Source: Buddleja alternifolia
Taxonomy: Eukaryota; Streptophyta; Magnoliopsida; Lamiales; Scrophulariaceae
DNA: 64,000 nucleotides
NCBI GenBank assembly: GCA_019426215.1
Contig: CM033393.1
Span: 23,872,591 to 23,936,590, forward strand
Direction of reading: 5' to 3'
The translations under genes and the position numbers were made by a program. Positions 1 to 11,642 of this stretch are shown one piece after another. Under the pieces are notes generated by a model. The model saw only the letters and a list, made by a program, of their open reading frames with translations. It ran no database searches and was not told the DNA's origin. The first letter of the stretch is position 1; the number at the start of each line of letters is the position of its first letter.

Positions 1-407
1 TAACCAAAAAGGTTGCAAGACGAAATTAAATTGTTAGACTGAAAGGATTTGATGGGATAAATGACTCAGATGGATCACCACATATATCGCAAAAGATTGC
101 GGTTCAGTGATTCATGAACTAAAGGAAATTGAATCATCGGTTGGACCGACTAGTGTAAGACACCACCTCAAAGATCTAATAGGCCATATATCGAAAAAGG
201 TTGCAACTTGTCTAGATCATTGAGGAACTCCATCACTCAGTATAAAACTCAGCCAACGAGGTTTTCGATTATTGCAGTGGGAGTGCAATGTTTTGAGAAA
301 AATAATGGGAGTCAAGTAAACATTGAAATCCTTGATTTTACTTGAAAGTACATAATAGCACATCTAATCATAAATCTTGGTATTTTCTATTGTTTATTTC
401 CTACACA
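1..407 (+). other. 5' leader of the outer Copia element with three copies of a short motif
   Basis: Non-coding leader upstream of the gag ATG at 408. It holds three variants of a motif of the form atcgNAAAAGGTTGC at about 1-16, 85-101 and 187-203. The same three-fold arrangement with similar spacing occurs in the leader of the inner element (5631-5837), so it is a conserved leader feature. No ORF is supported here. Confidence 0.6.
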
Positions 408-2632
408 ATGACTAACCCTTTAACTATGTTGCTTGAGAAAAATGTCCTCACTTGACCAAATTTTGTTGATTGACTTTAAAATCTGATGATTGTCCTCATC
501 CTTGAATCTTTTGGATATGTGCTTGATGAAGAGATGCCTGAAATCTCGGACCCCGAATATTTTGAAGATAGGCTTTCCCGAGATGAATGGGTAAAAGCTG
601 ACACTCGTGTCAAGGGGTAGATATTGGGATCGATGACCAATGAATTACAGCAATCTCATGAAAAGATGGGAACAACTGTTGAGATCATGGTTCATCTGAA
701 GGAACTCTATGGAGAGCACAGCAGGACTGCTCGTTATGAGATTTTCAGTCAACTCTTTGGGGCAAGGATGAAGGAAGGAGAGAAAGTTGGAGATCATGAG
801 AATGATCACCATGTTTGATAGATTGGAGGCTCTCGACTTCTCCATGGACTTCCAGCTACAGACTAGTCTCATCCTACAGTCATTCCCCAAGTCTTTTTGC
901 AATTCATAGTGAAACATGAATGACATTGAGTGTTCACTACCGGGTCTTTTGAACAAACTCTCAAATGCTCAATCACAAATGGACCCCAAGATGAAAGAGA
1001 CTACTTTGGTCGTTTCTACTGAGACTTCAAAAACTCAGAAGAAGAAACGAGGCAAGAAGCAATTGGGAGTGGAAAAATCTTCTTGGAAATCCAAAGGCAA
1101 GGCAAACCAAAACAGAAGTTTCAAGGGCAGTGGCTCTAGAAAGACAGATATATGCCTCCACTGCAAAGAAGCAGGACATTGGAAGCGTGATTGTCCAAAG
1201 CTGAAAGTAGGAAATAAAGCAGGTATAGAACTTTATGTTTTTGAAACAAATTGTTCAATGATGATATTTTCTACTTCTTGGATTCTAGATTCCGGAGCTA
1301 GTGCTCATATATGTGTTTTGAACCAGGATCTGGAGGCAAGTAGAAAGCTGGATGATAAGGAATTAATGATCAATGTTGGAAGTGGATACAGCGTGGCTGC
1401 GACGGACATTGGAATTACTTCTGTTACATTATTTTCTGGACATCAAATAATTTTAGATGATTGCCTAGTTTTGCCCAATGGGCTCAAGAATATTATTTCT
1501 ATTCCTGTATTGGTCAGGAAAGGATATTTATTTTCTTTTAAACATAATTCTTATGATATTTATTTTGAAAATAAGTGTGTGGGCTCTGCATCTTTAATTA
1601 ATGGTTTATACTATTTGAATGTCTGAAATCAAAGTATTCATAATACTATGACTAGAAAATGTAGTATGAGTGAAGTGAACCAAAAACTCATATGGCACCT
1701 TAGACTGGGACATGCTGATAAATTTAAGATTCATGAGTTGGAAAAACATGGACTTATTGGTCCACTTGGGTATGACCCATATCCTACTTGTGAATCATGT
1801 CCAAAAGGTAAGATGATAAGGTCACCATTCACAGGGCATTTCGAAAGGGCAAATGAAGTTTAAGGATTAATTCACACTGATGTTGGTGGGCCCCTCAAGG
1901 ATGCGCCCTTGGATGTTTTCGGTACTTTATAACCTTCACAGATGACTACTCTAGGTATGATCTAATTTATCTGATGAAGTATAAGTCAGAAGCACTTGAA
2001 TGGTTCAAGGAATTCAAAGTTTTAACTAAAAAAACAAACTAGGCACAGTATTAAGACACTTCGATCTGATCGAGGTGGCGATTACATGAGTGCCGAGTTT
2101 GATGAGTTCTTAAAAGAACAAGGCATAGTATTATAACTAACTCCTCCCACAACTCTACAACTTAATGGGGTAGCAGAAAGAAGGAATCGTACTCTGTCGA
2201 ACATGATACGCCCCATGCTTAGTTACACTGATTTACCCATTACACTATGCGGACATGCTTTCCTTATAGCTGCGCATATTCTAAAAAAATGCCCTTCAAA
2301 ATATGTTCCCACTACACCATATGAAATTTGGTGCGGTAGGAAGCCTATTCTCAAGTACATAAAGCTATGGGGTTGCCTCGCGTATATAAAGAAGACCAAG
2401 GTAGAGAAACTAAAGAAATCCTTGAAAGGACGTTTTGTCGATTTTTTTAGGGATATGATGGAATACCTCTTTTACCTGCAAAATGATCATAGGATCTTTG
2501 TGGCTTTGAAAGCCTACTTTCTTGAAGAAGAATTCATTCGAGAGGTGGTGCAGGTAGAAAGATTGTTCTGGAAGAACAAGACGACGTCCCTTCGGAGACA
2601 CTAGTTCAAGAATCACAAACTGAACCTGATAC
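408..2632 (+). pseudogene. Outer Copia gag-pol, 5' part (gag, zinc knuckle, protease, integrase), degenerate
   Basis: The reading starts at the ATG at 408 (MTNPLTMLLEKN...), matching the start of the inner copy at 6064. Stops occur from the first codons on. The best open segment, 916-1626, holds the end of gag, a CCHC knuckle (CLHCKEAGHWKRDC) and a protease with intact active-site WILDSGASAH. The segment 1648-1863 carries the integrase zinc region (HLRLGH, CESCPKGK). The segment 2203-2604 holds the end of the integrase core and the following region; the integrase Glu motif just upstream reads GVAERRNRTL. The gene is cut at 2632 by the nested element and resumes at 11643. About 100 codons between the two halves, present in the inner copy, are missing, so the outer copy also carries an internal deletion. 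Confidence 0.8.
2628..2632. repeat. Target site duplication (gatac), left copy
   Basis: The five bases gatac immediately before the TGTTAGAG start of the inner LTR are repeated exactly after its 3' LTR at 11638-11642. This fixes both ends of the nested element. Confidence 0.93.
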
Positions 2633-4239
2633 TGTTAGAGTGTATGCCCTCAAATGCCATAAAGAGGATAGATTTATAGAGCATTGACTTGTAACTAAAC
2701 AATATCTTTTATTATATATAAGGCATTATCTTGTTGTTTTCTTATAGGCATTTGTAAGGTGTTAATAAACAACGTAAAGTCCTTGAGAATAAGACAAACC
2801 TTCTACTTCCTATGGGATAGAAAGAATGGCACTAGAAGGGTTTAATCCTTATTCTCTAAATAGGGTTCGCAAGTCTAAGAAAGTATTTGACTGGACATCA
2901 ATACAGAATAAGGACTTGCAGGATATAAATTTCAACAGAGAAAGTGTCAGTCAAACACTATGGGAATGATAGTGGGAGCTTATGTCATCGACGTATAAGT
3001 TGGACTAATATGTTCGAACACGGCTCGCATCAGTTTCATCACATGGGTATTCACTCACTGACAGTCAATGATGAAACTGATAAGTTGTGATAGGTACGCG
3101 TGAACCTTAGACCTGAGGAATCTAGTTGAAGATGTACTTATGACATCAAGTCTGTCATTAGAGTAGATAGATCCAAATCACCCATTGGTGGGATCGACCT
3201 CGAAGTGCGACTTGATGGGCAAGTAGCATTGTTAACTGATTAGCAAAATGGGATTTATTCTCTCATAAGTGAATGAACTAAATATCCTATGCAGTCATGA
3301 ATGAGTGAGGTTAAAAGTCTTTGGCCAAAGCATAAAATGACCTCGACTCATTATGAGCTAAGCATGTGGTCAAGTCATATGAGTTTGACTAAAACCATGA
3401 CTCTCACTTGACTGGGATATAAGATTAAAAGGTTTATACTCGTACGGTATTCACAGTGTATATGGTTTGGAATGATCATATTCATTTGTTTTCAATTGGG
3501 ATACGATGTGAGCCACGTGACTAGCTACGTGTTACTCACATCCTTTTGGTTTTCTCCCAATTGCGTTTTGAGACGAACCTAAAGAGTCGCACTTAAAGGA
3601 AGTGCAAAAGAAAAATCATGGAAAAGACTTAAGAGAATTTTCGGTATTGGATATCGAGATCAATTAATTAATCATTAGATGATTTTATTAATTAATTAAG
3701 TTAATGAATTCATAAATTCCTTAGAGGAATTTAATTATAATATTAACATGGATTTAATTGATTATTTAATTTATTTATTTATTGGATAAATAATATTAAC
3801 TATTTAATTAATTAAAAATCAAAATAGGACTAAAGTCCGAAGGCTTAAAAGCCTTGAAGTGGGCGTCCACTTTGAGACCTAGGTTATTGTTTTCTATTGT
3901 AGTATAAATATACTTCTTAGTGAAAAAATAACTAAGTGAATTAACACAAACTTTTTCTCCAAGTAAAAACACTCCATCCTCTCTCTCTCTCTAGCCGTCT
4001 CCCTCAAGAGAAGAAGAAGATGATTTTTGTTTTTGACTTCGGCGTGGCAATTTAGAGACAGCGACGGATTTGCTGTTCAAGAAGGGATTGCAAAGCTGGT
4101 TCATAATTTGACATACGCTAGAACGGTAATTGAATTCGAAACCCAATTTAAATACGAGATTATGTGTTTTTTCGCGTTTTTTTGATTTGAATATATTCTT
4201 TCACTGCGTTTTTTTGATTTGATGCAATTTTTCCCAACA
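2633..4239 (+). repeat. 5' LTR of the inner Copia element
   Basis: Begins TGTTAGAGTG and ends CCCAACA, directly followed by g and the primer-binding site. Length is 1607 bp, against 1626 bp for the 3' LTR. It carries a TATA box near 3902 and a short CT run near 3978. Confidence 0.92.
3902..3910 (+). promoter_or_regulatory. TATA box in the 5' LTR
   Basis: gtataaata sits about 340 bp before the LTR end, in the expected place for the U3/R boundary. The same element occurs in the 3' LTR near 11256-11264. Confidence 0.6.
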
Positions 4240-4240
4240 G

Positions 4241-4253
4241 TGGTATCAAAGCC
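4241..4253 (+). other. Primer-binding site (initiator-Met tRNA type)
   Basis: tggtatcaaagcc starts one base after the LTR end. It differs by one base from the common plant PBS tggtatcagagcc, complementary to the 3' end of tRNA-iMet. Confidence 0.85.
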
Positions 4254-4467
4254 AATCTCTGATTTCTGTATTTAATTGATTACGTGATTATGTGTTTTTT
4301 CGCATTTTTTATGCGTGTTTTGAATATGTTTTTTCATGATAGTAATCCATGATTTTTCTGCGTTTAATTCATATATGTTGTAGTATGATGACTTGTGAAT
4401 TGAAAAATCTCAAATCGGGTCGGAAAAACCCCTCGACGAGCGCGATGAAAACAATGTCCAGTGCGCA

Positions 4468-4515
4468 CGCCGTGCGCTGGCGGCCAGCGCACGGCGCCTG
4501 GCCACGCGGCCAGGC
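4468..4515 (+). repeat. Two adjacent GC-rich perfect hairpins in the retrotransposon leader
   Basis: Arm cgccgtgcgctgg (4468-4480), loop cgg, perfect complementary arm 4484-4496. The next hairpin follows at once: gcctggcc (4496-4503), loop acgc, ggccaggc (4508-4515). Further short hairpins (gtgcgc/gcgcac) follow up to about 4600. The sequence shows the pairing potential; any role in packaging or translation is inference. Confidence 0.75.
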
Positions 4516-6063
4516 TCAAGGCCGTGCACTGGGTGCACTGCACACGTCATGTCGTGCGCCTGGCGCACGTGGGCCCTGTTTTGTGGGCCCGAGTCCATTA
4601 CCCGGGTCCTAACGGGTCGGGTTATTTTTCCTCGGGTCCGATTTTTTAAATAAATGGGTTTTGGGCTATTTTAATTATTCGAGTGGGTCAAAAGGATGAT
4701 GACCCGGATTTAATTAAATAAGCCGAAATTGTTTTAATTAAAATTATGGACTCTTCAATAAACTAGTTTTGGACCTAATTAATTAAAATTAAATATGCCA
4801 ATGAAGCCCCAATTGTTTTTATTGAATATTATTAATTTAAGTGAAATAATTAATTAATGGTTCTTGGAGAATTTAATAAGTTATTTATTTAAATTAAAGA
4901 TTCTCACTTAATGGTTTATTGTCATGATTATCAATAAAATTTGGAATTTTATTGAGGAAGTTAATTAGTTGGACTAATTAATTGTTAACTTAATCACCAA
5001 CATAATTGCTTTATTTTTTGCGAGCATGTATTATATGATGGTGACATTGTCCATGGGCTTAGGTTATTTCTTTTGATTGTATTTCCTTTTATGGGATGTA
5101 AGGGCCGGAATTGAGCCCGTTTATTTTATTTCTAGGATTATGTATAGGTTGTTCAATAATCTCATGTAATAGATAGAAATAAGAATAGGCCTTTCAAGAG
5201 GAGATCAATCCAAAAGAAGAGGAGCTTGGAGCCCACGAAGAATAGTTAGGCTTATTTTTCCTTTTAATGATGGCCCCTTGGCTTGGGCCCTCTAGATAAA
5301 GCCCATGGACTTATGTGTTGGTTTATTGCTTTTGATGCATGCTCATTAGTTGTATGAAGCATGTATGTTATCAATATGCGCTATATAAATTGAATAATGT
5401 GCAAAGTGAGACTTAAATAAATGTTTAGAACATAAATTCTCCCAAACAAGAATTATACTAAGTTAGTAAGGAGTGCTAGGCATCCTTTCCCTCCACTAAA
5501 CTTAATAAAATTAAGTTTTAAACCTAGTATATGGCATCTTCCCAGTAAGTGGGGGTCGTATATCAAGATTTAATTCTAAAATTTTATTAAGTGTATTAGA
5601 TGCCTTAATCGAGACATTTTCACCCCAAAAACGTTAAAGGGTTGCAAGGTGAAATTCAAATGTTAGATTATGAGGAGTTAGTGGGAGTAAACTTAGATAA
5701 TCCACAAAGCCTATAAATCGTTAAAGGGTTGCGATTTTGGTGGATTATGCGAAAAAGAAGATTGAACCATCTATTGGATAGATTGATGTTGGAGATCACT
5801 TTAATTAAATAATGGACCAAATATCGTTAAAGGGTTGTCATCCATTAGATTAATTAAAGAACTCAATCCCCACCACGAAGTACATTACAACGATCACTTC
5901 CGTTTTTCACAGTGGGAGTGTGAATCTCGAAAAATGTAGTGGGAGTCAAGTTATAAGTCAAAGTCCTTGATTTTAAACTTGGTTTTAATTTAGTTACACA
6001 AATCTAATAAAGTCTGGTTTCTTTTCTGCATCTATTTTTTGATTTATCTCTCTCAAAACAAAA

Positions 6064-9000
6064 ATGACTATCAACCCACTTTCCATTTTACTCAAAAAGA
6101 ACAACTTTACTGGACCCAACTACGTGGATTGGCTAAGGAACTTGAGAATAGTTCTCAGCATGGATTCCTTGGAATACGTGTTGGACACAGACATCCCTGC
6201 TCCTCCTGCTAGAACACGTGCCAACGAGGAAGAAGTCCAAGCTCATGAAAAATGGGTAAAGGACAACGTCCAAGTGCGTGGGTACATTCTTGGCTCAATG
6301 ACAAATGAGCTTCAGAGGTCCCATGAGAAGATGATCACAGCGAGGGCTATCTTGCCACACTTGGTCGAGCTCTATGGTGTGCACAGTCGTACTGCTAGAT
6401 ATGAGATATCTAAAGAGCTTTTGGAGGCCAAAATGAGAGAAGGTGAGAAAGTTGGGGATCATGTCCTTAAGACGATCTCGAGGATCGAGAGATTGGAGGC
6501 TCTCGATTTTACAATGAAGCCACTTCTTCAAACCGATCTTATTTTGCAGTCTCTTCCTGGTTCTTTTTCCCAATTTGTCATGAACTTCAATTGCAATGAG
6601 ATTGAATGCAACTTAGCTGGGCTAATGAATAAATTAAACACTGCACAATCTCAATTGAAGCCCAAGGGAAAGGAAACTGCATTGGTTATCTCTTTTGGGC
6701 CCAAACGGGTGAAGAATAAGAAGAAGAAAGCCAAGAAGCAGAGTGGCGAGCTTGGAGCTCAGGGTGGTGTCGATAAAGGAAAAAGGAAAGCTCCTGTGAA
6801 TCGCAAGCGTAAGGGGCCACAAAAGATAGACAGATGCCTACACTGCAGTGAGCTGGGCCACTGGAGGAGGAACTGTCCGAACATGGGGCCAGGCACACAA
6901 CGTATGGAACTTTATGTTTATGAAACTTATTGTTCTATGACCATCTTTTCCACATCTTGGATTCTTAATTTTGGAGCTAGTGCTCACATTTGTTGTATGA
7001 ATCAGGATCTGGTGCGAGGAAGGAAGCTGGACAGTGATGAGGTGAAGATAAAAGTAGGCAGTGGGCATAGCGTCGCAGCTACTGGAATTGGATCTACCTC
7101 ATTGCTTTTAAATTCTGGACATATACTATTTCTGGATAATGTTTTAGTTTTGCCCAATGGGCTTAAAAACATTGTTTCTGTTCCCGTTTTAGTTAAACTT
7201 GGTTATACTTTCCGTTTTATTGATGAACGATGCAATATTTATTATGGTAATAAATTAGTAGGCTTTGCTTCTTTAATAAATGGATTGTATTACCTTAATG
7301 TCCAGAATGAGTGTTCTGTGAATACTATACAAAGGAAAGGTAGTAGGCTTGGAATAAACCAAAGATTGATTTGGCATCTTAGACTAGGCCATGCCGGCGA
7401 ACATAAAATTTGCAAAATGGAGAAAGATGGACTAATCGGTCCATTGGGATTGGATCTCTATCCTACTTGTGAATCTTGTCTCAAAGGCAAGATAGCTAGA
7501 TCCCTCTTCACAGGGACTTTTGAAAGAGCCTCACAAATCTTAGGCTTAGTGCACACTGATGTTTGTGGTTCATTTGGAGAAATGGCACGAGGAGGTTTTC
7601 TTTACTTCATCACCTTCACTGATGACCATTTAAGATAAGGTCTAGTGTACATGATGATGCATAAGTCTGAATCCATTGAAAACTTCAAGGAATTCAATGC
7701 TTTAGGGGAAAATCAAACTGGTCAACATATAAAAACCCTTCGGTCGGATCGAGGAGGAGAATATATGAGCGACGAGTTTGATGTAGACCTCAGAGAGAAT
7801 GGTATAGTATTACAGCTCACACCTCCAGCGACACCACAGTTAAATGGAGTAGCAGGACGAAGGAATCGAACCTTGTTGGACATGGTTCGCTCCATGCTCA
7901 GCTACACTAACTTACCCATTTCACTGTGGGGTCATGTGCTATTTTACAGCTGTACACATTTTAAATAGATGTTCATCCAAGTCCGTTCCTATGACTTCCT
8001 ATGAGATATGGAGGAATAGGAAGCTAAGTCTTAATCACATCAAGATTTGGGGATGTTCGGCTTATATCAAAAAGACCAAAGTGGACGAGTTGGAGGCCAG
8101 ATCCTTGAAGGGACGTTTCGTTGGATATCCTGAGGATTCAATGGGATACCTCTTTTACCTGGACGATGATCAAAGGATCATTGTAGCTTTACAAGCCCAC
8201 TTTCTTGAAGATGAGTTCATTCAAGAAGGAGGAGCGGGTAGAAAGATTGTTCTAGAAGAACAAAATGAGACTCCAGTGGATACATCTACACAGGAAGTGA
8301 GAACCGAACCTTCTGTAACACAACCACAACTGCAAAGATCAAGTAGAGTACCTCGACCGCCTGAGAGGTACGGATGTCTAGTACAGAGAGAGCTGGATCT
8401 TCATTCTGTATTAGAGGAGGATCATGGAAATGATCCCTCCACTTTTGATCAAGCAATGGTGGATGTGGATGTTACTAGATGGCGCGAAGCTATGCAAACT
8501 GAGATCGATTTGATGCATGCAAACCAAGTCTGGAAACTTGTGGACCAACCTGAAGGAGTAAAACCAATCGGGTGCAAATGGATTTACAAGAGAAAGATTG
8601 GTGTTGATGGCAAGGTTAACACCTACAAAGCCAGGCTAGTGGCGAAAGAGTATAGTTAAAAAGAAGGAATTGACTACCAAGAAACCTTTTCGCCAGTGGC
8701 TATGATCAAATTAATAAGAATTCTACATGCAATAGCCGCACACCTAGACTATGAAATATGGCAAATGGATGTCAAAACTACTTTCCTAGAAGAGAATATC
8801 TATATGGAACGGCCTAAAGGTTTTGTATCCGAGGAGCATACTCATAAGGTGTGTAAGATTGAGAGATCCATTTATAGACTCAAGCAAGCGTCCCGTAGCT
8901 GGAATCTACGTTTTGACGAGGCTGTCAAACGATTTGACTTCATCAAGAATGAAGACGAGCCATGTGTTTACAAGAAGGTTAGTGGGATCAAGATAACATT

Positions 9001-9996
9001 CCTTGTGTTATATGTAGATGACATATTACTCATAGGGAATGATATAGGAATGCTCACCACTATAAAGAAGTGGCTTTCGAGTACTTTCTCCCTGGAAGAC
9101 TTGGGAGAGGCAACTTATATTCTAGGGATTCGAATCTATAGAGATCGAACAAATAGAATGATAGGGCTCTCTCAACCCTTTACTTAGAAAAGGTCCTAAA
9201 GAGATACCGGATGGAGGATTCTAAGAAAGGGTTCCTGCCAATGAGACATGGGATACATCTCTCAAAACCTATGTGTCCTCAAAGTGAGGAAGATAGAAAG
9301 GAAATGAGCATTGTACATTATGCATCAGCAGTGGGTAGCCTGATGTACGCAATGTTGTGTACTCGACCTGACATTGCTTAATTGGTAAGCGTTGTTAGTT
9401 GATTTCAAGCAAACCCAGGCAAGGAACATTGGATAGCTATGAAAAATATCCTAAAGTATCTAAAGAGAACCAAGGATATGATTCTCATCTATGGGAGTGG
9501 TAGCCTGAGAGTGGACAGGTACACTGATTCTGATTTTCAATCTGATATCGATGATCGGAAATCCACCTCAGGATTCGTATTCACCCTTAATGGTGGGGCG
9601 GTGACTTGGAAACGTTCCAAGCAAAGCACAACCATAGATTCCACTACAGAGGTTGAATATATAGCTCCCTCTGAGGCAGCTAAAGAGGCTGTTTGGATAA
9701 GGAAGTTCATAGAAGAATTTCAAGTGGTTCCTAGCATAAAGCTCTCCTTTCCACTTTATTGTGACAACACTGGAGCAATAGCGCAAGCAAAGGAACCTAG
9801 GTCTCACAACAAGTCCAAACATATCGAGAGGAGATATCACATCATAAGAGAGATCGTTGCACGAGAAGAAATATTTGTTCAGAAAATAACCTCAGCTGAC
9901 AATGTCGCTGATCCATTGACGAAGCCATTAGCACAGGTGGTGCTAGAAAAATATCTCGAAGGGATGGGTATTAAATACCATAGCAAATGGCATTGA
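6064..9996 (+). pseudogene. Inner Copia gag-pol polyprotein, broken by stops, frameshift and active-site losses
   Basis: The ATG at 6064 opens 524 codons: gag, a CCHC knuckle (CLHCSELGHWRRNC, about residues 259-272), protease and the integrase zinc region. The protease active site reads ILNFGASAH instead of the ILDSGASAH still present in the outer copy, so the catalytic Asp is lost. A stop lies at 7636. The integrase core continues at 7645 with RSDRGGEY, but the Glu motif reads GVAGRRNRTL, so the catalytic Glu is replaced by Gly. A frameshift lies near 7940 and a stop at 8657. RT (8696-9187) keeps YVDDILL but has lost about four residues near FLEENIYM. RNase H runs 9439-9996. Most of the coding region is recognisable but it cannot be autonomous. 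Confidence 0.88.
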
Positions 9997-10011
9997 GTGC
10001 AAGTGGGAGAT
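9997..10011 (+). other. Polypurine tract of the inner Copia element
   Basis: gtgcaagtgggagat lies between the gag-pol stop and the 3' LTR start. The outer element has the nearly identical gtgcaagtgggatat before its own 3' LTR. Confidence 0.8.
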
Positions 10012-11329
10012 TGTTAGAGTGTATGCCCTCAAATGACATAAAGTGGATAGATTTATAGAGCATTGACTTGTAACTAAACAATATCTTTTATTATATATAA
10101 GGTATTATCTTGTTGTTTTCTTATAGGCATTTGTAAGGTGTTAATAAACAACGTAAAGTCCTTGAGAATAAGACAAACCTTCTACTTCCTATGGGATAGA
10201 AAGAATGGCACTAGAAGGGTTTAATCCTTATTCTCTAAATAGGGTTCGCAAGTCTAAGAAAGTATTTGACTGGACATCAATACAGAACAAGGACTTGCAT
10301 GATATAAATTTCAATAGAGAAAGTGTCAGTCAAACACTATGGGAATGATAGTGGGAACTTATGTCATCGACGTATAAGTTGGACTAATATGTTCGAACAC
10401 GGCTCGCATCAGTTTCATCACATGAGTATTCACTCACTGACAGTCAATGATGAAACTGATAAGTTGTGATAGGTACGCGTGAACCTTAGACCTGAGGAAT
10501 CCAGTTAAAGATGTACTTGTAATATCAAGTCTGTCATTAGAGTAATTAGATCCAAATCGACCTCGAAGTGCGACTTGATGGGCAAGTAGCATTGTTAACT
10601 GATTAGCAAAATGGGATTTATTCTCTCATAAGTGAATGAGCTAAATATCCTACGCAGTCATGAATGAGTGAGGTTAAAAGTCTTTGGCCAAAGCATAAAA
10701 TGACCTCGATTCATTATGACCTAAGCATATGGTCAATTCATGTGAGTTTGACTAAAACCATGACTCTCACTTGACTGGGATATAAGAATAAAAGGTATAT
10801 ACTCGTACGGTATTCACAGCGTATAGGGTCTGGAATGATCCTATTCATTCGTTCTCAATTGGGATACGATGTGAGCCACGTTACTGGCTAGGTGTTACTC
10901 ACATTCTTTTGGTTTCCTCCCAATTGCCTTTTGAGACAAACCTAAAGAGTCACGCTTAAAGGAAGTGCAAAAGGAAAATCATGGAAAAGACTTGAGAGAA
11001 TTTTCTGTATTGAATATCGAGATTAATTAATTAATCATTAAATAATTTTATTAATTAATTAAGTTAATGAATTAATTAATTCCTTAGAGGAATTTAATTA
11101 TAATATTAACATGCATTTAATTGATTATTTAATTAATTTATTTATTGGATAAATAATGTTAATTATTTAATTAATTAAAAACCAAAATAGGACTAAAGCC
11201 TTGAAGTGGGCGTCCAATAGGGCTTTGGAGACCTAGGTTATTGTTTTATATTGTAGTATAAATATACTACTTAGTGAAAAAATAACTAAGTGAATTAACA
11301 CAAACTTTCTCTCCAAGTAAAAACACTCT

Positions 11330-11399
<70 letters not shown>

Positions 11400-11637
11400 A
11401 TCTCCCTCAAAAGAAAAAGAAGAAGATTTTCATTTTTGACTCCGGCGTGGAAATTTAGAGACAGCGACAGATTTGTTGTTCAAGAAGTGATTGCAAAGCT
11501 GGTTCAGAATTCAACATATGCGAGAACGGTAATTAAATTCGAAACCCAATTTAATTACGAGAAATAGAGATGAGCCACTGGCATTAAAATATATTCTCCC
11601 GCTGTGTTATTTTATTTTATGCAATTTTTTCCCAACA
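10012..11637 (+). repeat. 3' LTR of the inner Copia element
   Basis: Starts TGTTAGAGTG and ends CCCAACA, followed by the target duplication. It is colinear with 2633-4239 with scattered substitutions, a deletion of about 16 bp near 10559 and an expanded CT repeat at 11333-11396. Confidence 0.92.
11333..11396 (+). repeat. (CT)n microsatellite, about 32 units, in the 3' LTR
   Basis: Uninterrupted CT dinucleotides. The matching position of the 5' LTR (near 3978) has only a handful of units, so expansion happened after insertion or contraction occurred in the other LTR. Confidence 0.9.
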
Positions 11638-11642
11638 GATAC
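11638..11642. repeat. Target site duplication (gatac), right copy
   Basis: Exact match to 2628-2632. The outer element's coding sequence resumes immediately afterwards. Confidence 0.93.

Larger units (their letters stand above)
4240..6063 (+). other. Long 5' leader of the inner Copia element
   Basis: 1.8 kb between the PBS and gag with no supported ORF. It holds a GC-rich hairpin cluster (about 4461-4600) in otherwise very AT-rich sequence, and three copies of a motif close to atcgTTAAAGGGTTGC at about 5631, 5717 and 5823. Short ORFs over the GC-rich part on both strands look like by-products of its composition. Confidence 0.7.
2633..11637 (+). mobile_element. Inner Angela/BARE-like Ty1-Copia LTR retrotransposon, complete with TSD
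   Basis: A 9.0 kb element with 5' LTR (2633-4239), primer-binding site (4241), long leader, gag-pol (6064-9996), polypurine tract and 3' LTR (10012-11637), flanked by gatac on both sides. Both LTRs start TGTTAGAG and end CCCAACA. It inserted into the gag-pol of a diverged relative. The two LTRs differ by many substitutions and small indels (for example about 16 bp missing near 10559 and a CT expansion near 11333), and pol has several lesions, so the insertion is not very recent. Confidence 0.92.

Noticed and set aside
4349..4649. Overlapping ORFs of 62-87 codons over the GC-rich leader block
   Set aside because: Open on both strands because GC-rich sequence has few stops; no conserved protein and the block is better explained as RNA structure.
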